Below are positions 61,600 through 64,000 of a DNA stretch of 64,000 nucleotides, piece after piece. The notes below the pieces were generated by a model. That model had not been told where the DNA came from. It was given only the letters and a program-made list of their open reading frames with translations, and did no database searches. Every line of letters starts with the position of its first letter. The stretch's first letter is position 1. The stretch covers positions 62,001-126,000 of the forward strand of contig NZ_FOAM01000008.1 in assembly GCF_900109605.1 (NCBI RefSeq), read 5' to 3'. The position numbers were made by a program, and so were the translations under genes. Source of the stretch: Xaviernesmea oryzae. Its GTDB lineage: Bacteria > Pseudomonadota > Alphaproteobacteria > Rhizobiales > Rhizobiaceae.

Positions 61600-62685
61600 A
61601 TGCAGGGAAATTTCTGGCAGGGTAAACGCGTCCTGGTTACCGGTCATACCGGCTTCAAGGGAAGCTGGTTGTCCCTGTGGCTGAAGGAACTGGGCGCGGA
61701 GGTCACGGGCCTTGCGCTGGCGCCGCAGACCGAGCCGTCGCTCCATGGTCTGCTGGGCGCGTCGGTCGAAGGGCCTGATATCCTTGATATTCGCGACCGC
61801 GAGGCCGTTCTGGCGCATGTCCTGCGCAGCCGGCCGGAGATCGTCTTTCATTTGGCGGCCCAGGCTCTGGTGCGCGCCGGCTATCGCGATCCGCTCGCCA
61901 CCTTCGAAATCAATGTGCGCGGCACGGCCAATCTGCTCGACGCGCTGCGCGCCTGCGAGGATGTGCGAGCCGTCGTGGTCGTGACGACCGACAAGGTCTA
62001 TCAGAACCCGGAAAACGGTCTCGCTTTCATGGAAAGCGATCCGCTCGGTGGCCATGATCCTTACAGCGCCAGCAAGGCGGCGGCCGAAATCGTTGCCGCC
62101 AGCTATCGCTCGGCCTATTTCGCCGGCCGTCATGTCGGCGTTGCCACGGCGCGGGCCGGCAATGTCATCGGCGGCGGCGACTGGGCGGAGGATCGTCTGA
62201 TCCCCGATGCCGTCAGGGCCTGGCAGGCGGGCGCGGCGCTGCACGTGCGCCGGCCCAAGGCCATTCGCCCTTGGCAGCATGTGCTCGAGCCGCTTGGCGG
62301 CTATCTCGGGCTGGCGCGCCGCCTCTTCGAAGCGCCCCAGGGCGTGGAAGCTTTCAATTTTGGTCCCAATCACGGTGATGCCGCCTCGGTCGGCACCGTG
62401 CTGCGGCTTGCCGAGCGTCACTATGGCGGCACCGGCGGCGGTGTCATTCTGGGCGACGGCACGGAAGGCCCGCACGAGGCCGGCTATCTCGTGCTCGACA
62501 GCAGCCGCGCCCGCAGCGAACTCGGTTACTACCCGCGCTGGGGCCTGACGGAGACCGTGCGTCGCACCATGCAATGGTATCGCGCGCAGCAGGAGGGCAT
62601 GGATGTGAGAACGCTTTGCCTGACCGATATCCGCGACTTCATCGGCGCGGAATCACAGGGCGAGCAGGAACGGCTGGTCGGCTGA
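61600..62685 (+). CDS. rfbG: CDP-glucose 4,6-dehydratase
   Basis: A 361-residue extended SDR that turns CDP-glucose into CDP-4-keto-6-deoxyglucose. NAD site VLVTGHTGFKGSWLSLWLKE, HLAAQALVRAGYRDP, TTDKVYQN with the catalytic Thr/Asp/Lys region, and YSASKAAAE with the Tyr-x3-Lys pair; ARAGNVIGGGDWAEDRLIPD is distinctive for this enzyme. It follows rfbF with a 1-base gap and its stop overlaps the next start (TGATG), so this is one operon. Confidence 0.95.
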   Translation: MQGNFWQGKRVLVTGHTGFKGSWLSLWLKELGAEVTGLALAPQTEPSLHGLLGASVEGPDILDIRDREAVLAHVLRSRPEIVFHLAAQALVRAGYRDPLATFEINVRGTANLLDALRACEDVRAVVVVTTDKVYQNPENGLAFMESDPLGGHDPYSASKAAAEIVAASYRSAYFAGRHVGVATARAGNVIGGGDWAEDRLIPDAVRAWQAGAALHVRRPKAIRPWQHVLEPLGGYLGLARRLFEAPQGVEAFNFGPNHGDAASVGTVLRLAERHYGGTGGGVILGDGTEGPHEAGYLVLDSSRARSELGYYPRWGLTETVRRTMQWYRAQQEGMDVRTLCLTDIRDFIGAESQGEQERLVG

Positions 62686-63248
62686 TGGACAAGCGGTTCG
62701 AGATCGAGGAGACGCCGCTTACCGGCCTGCTGCTCGTCAAGCGCTGCCCGATGGCCGATGCACGTGGCAGCTTCGCCCGTCTCTTTTGCGCCGAAGAGCT
62801 TTCCGCGCTCGGCTGGAAGGCGCCGGTGGCGCAGATCAACGAGAGCCGGACGCGCCTGAAGGGCACGGTCCGTGGCCTGCATTACCAAAAGCCACCCTTT
62901 GCGGAGATGAAGCTCGTCTCCTGCATCGAAGGCGCGATCCTCGACGTGGCGGTCGATCTGCGTCCGCAGTCGCCAACCTACGGCCAGCATTATGCTGCGG
63001 AACTCTCCGCCGAGAATGCGGGCGCATTGATGATTCCCGAGGGCTTTGCCCATGGGTTCCAGGCGCTGAGCGACGATGTCCGGATGATCTACGTTCACTC
63101 AGCGCTCTATGCCGCCGAGGCCGAGGCCGGCATCGACGCCACCGATCCGACGCTGTCGATCGCCTGGCCGCTGCCGGTCGCGCAGCGCTCGCCGCGCGAT
63201 TGCGCACTTCCCCGCTTTTCTTCGTTCGACGAGAGGGTTTCCGCATGA
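62685..63248 (+). CDS. RfbC-family NDP-4-keto-6-deoxyhexose 3,5-epimerase-like protein
   Basis: A 187-residue cupin. RGSFARLFCAEEL, KGTVRGLHYQKPPFAEMKLVSCIEGAILDVAVDLR with the catalytic His in RGLHYQ, and MIPEGFAHGFQALSDD follow the dTDP-4-dehydrorhamnose 3,5-epimerase pattern. The region that normally holds the catalytic Tyr (YxxTxYYxP) is divergent: IYVHSALYAAEAEAG. Because the partners make CDP-sugars, the likely substrate is a CDP-4-keto-6-deoxyhexose, epimerised at C3 and/or C5. It overlaps both neighbours (TGATG before, ATGA after). Confidence 0.85.
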   Translation: MDKRFEIEETPLTGLLLVKRCPMADARGSFARLFCAEELSALGWKAPVAQINESRTRLKGTVRGLHYQKPPFAEMKLVSCIEGAILDVAVDLRPQSPTYGQHYAAELSAENAGALMIPEGFAHGFQALSDDVRMIYVHSALYAAEAEAGIDATDPTLSIAWPLPVAQRSPRDCALPRFSSFDERVSA

Positions 63249-64000
63249 AGTGCCGGCATTGCGGCAGCGAGCGGATGGTGCCGTTTCTGGATCTCGGCAC
63301 CGCTCCGCCATCCAATTCCTATGTCGAGCCGAGCGCGCGCGCCGAACCCGAGCTCTGGTATCCGCTGGTCGTGCGCTGCTGCCAGGCCTGCCGCCTGGTC
63401 CAGACCGAGGATTTCGCCGCACGGGAAACTTTCTTCTCGCCGCATTATGCCTATTTCAGCGCGATCTCCTCGTCCTGGGTGGCGCATGCCGAGCGCTATG
63501 TGGCGGACATGCAAGCACGCTTCGGTTTAGGCCCCACGTCGCGCATCATCGAAATCGCCGCCAATGACGGCTACCTTCTGCAGCATGCCGTGGCCCGCAA
63601 CATTCCATGCCTCGGCATCGAGCCGACCGCCAGCACGGCCGCCGCCGCTCGCGACAGGGGCATCGAGATCGTCGAGGATTTTTTCGGCGAGGCGCTGGGG
63701 GCCGAACTGGCCGCAAAAGGCGTCTCGGCCGATTTGACGGCGGCCAACAATGTTCTGGCCCATGTGCCCGATATCAATGATTTCGTGCGGGGCTTTGCCC
63801 GGCTTCTAAAGCCGCAGGGCGTGGCCACTTTCGAGTTCCCGCATCTCCTCAACATGGTGCGCGAAGGACAATTCGATACCGCCTATCACGAGCATTATTC
63901 CTATCTCTCGCTGATCGCGGTCGAGCGGATCTTCAGCGAAAACGGCCTGACGGTCTTCGACGTCGCGACGACGCCCTGGCATGGTGGCAGCCTGCGCGTC
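63245..64000 (+). CDS. zinc-binding SAM-dependent sugar C-methyltransferase (3' partial)
   Basis: The first 252 residues are visible before the window ends. The N-terminal zinc domain is MKCRHCGS with a second Cys pair in VVRCCQACRLVQ, as in the Methyltransf_13 family. Then FFSPHYAYFSAISSSWVAHAERY leads into the SAM domain with motif IIEIAANDGYLL and NNVLAHVPDINDFVRGF, and HYSYLSLIAVERIF begins the C-terminal Methyltransf_14-type region. Relatives such as TylC3 and TcaB9 add a methyl group at C3 of NDP-4-keto-6-deoxysugars. The start overlaps the epimerase stop (ATGA). It implies that the final sugar is branched. Confidence 0.87.
   Translation, partial: MKCRHCGSERMVPFLDLGTAPPSNSYVEPSARAEPELWYPLVVRCCQACRLVQTEDFAARETFFSPHYAYFSAISSSWVAHAERYVADMQARFGLGPTSRIIEIAANDGYLLQHAVARNIPCLGIEPTASTAAAARDRGIEIVEDFFGEALGAELAAKGVSADLTAANNVLAHVPDINDFVRGFARLLKPQGVATFEFPHLLNMVREGQFDTAYHEHYSYLSLIAVERIFSENGLTVFDVATTPWHGGSLRV

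Noticed and set aside
1-64000. Search for CRISPR arrays, insertion sequences, prophage or integrase genes
   Set aside because: No regularly spaced repeats, transposase or integrase motifs, or terminal inverted repeats were seen.

Overview
This 64 kb window is chromosomal DNA of high G+C content from an alphaproteobacterium, most likely a member of the Rhizobiaceae (Rhizobium/Agrobacterium group). The evidence is the gene families: a PodJ-type polar organizer with coiled coils, Sel1 repeats and a peptidoglycan-binding tail; a TauE/TIGR02186 pair; a DUF6460 protein; a long two-part dCTP deaminase; and an Lhr-like helicase/PdeM pair. There are no rRNA genes, insertion sequences, phage genes or CRISPR arrays. 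One tRNA (Gly-CCC) is present. Coding density is high and most genes are ordinary chromosomal functions.

Layout. 1-8 kb: 3' part of dcd, tRNA-Gly, a membrane glycosyltransferase with an MshEN-like N-terminus divergent from a solute-binding protein, a TerB protein, an S24 repressor followed after 1 nt by an SNase-like protein, and a ChaA-type cation/proton antiporter followed by a perfect 20-bp-arm hairpin. 8-16 kb: an autotransporter, a GntR/FadR regulator with a short-chain dehydrogenase, a divergent mntR/mntH pair, and a Tim44-domain protein. 16-19 kb: a gtrB-gtrA-membrane glycosyltransferase operon behind a structured leader. 19-25 kb: a beta-oxidation cluster (acyl-CoA dehydrogenase, thiolase, FadB/J-type multifunctional enzyme) with a MazE/MazF toxin-antitoxin pair between the dehydrogenase and thiolase genes. 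25-30 kb: podJ, with a CtrA-like box and a GANTC site upstream.

30-43 kb: TauE exporter, TIGR02186 protein, stand-alone Lrp-type RAM domain, a membrane-anchored FAM173-like methyltransferase, a histidine acid phosphatase with an altered HD motif, the PdeM/Lhr-like helicase pair, a D-amino-acid dehydrogenase with an amino-acid binding protein, and an Rrf2 regulator with a carboxymuconolactone-decarboxylase-family protein behind a palindromic operator. 43-55 kb: YitT, TPR-methyltransferase, DUF6460, CAP lipoprotein, MATE exporter, DUF952-pyrD, and a convergent two-component pair (NarL-type regulator and SSS-transporter hybrid kinase) resembling CrbR/CrbS, then mscL.

55-64 kb: an aminotransferase, galE with a clear terminator, and then a glycan island running off the window: a SPINDLY/OGT-like GT41 protein, a small glycosyltransferase with lower G+C stretches, and the CDP-sugar branch rfbF-rfbG-3,5-epimerase-type protein-C-methyltransferase. 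The last four genes are tightly spaced or overlapping and predict a CDP-linked, probably C-methylated, 6-deoxyhexose. The most distinctive items are this glycan island, whose GT41 protein has Arg where the OGT catalytic Lys is expected, the toxin-antitoxin pair with its own operator inside a fatty-acid operon, and several strong palindromes that read as operators or RNA switches.
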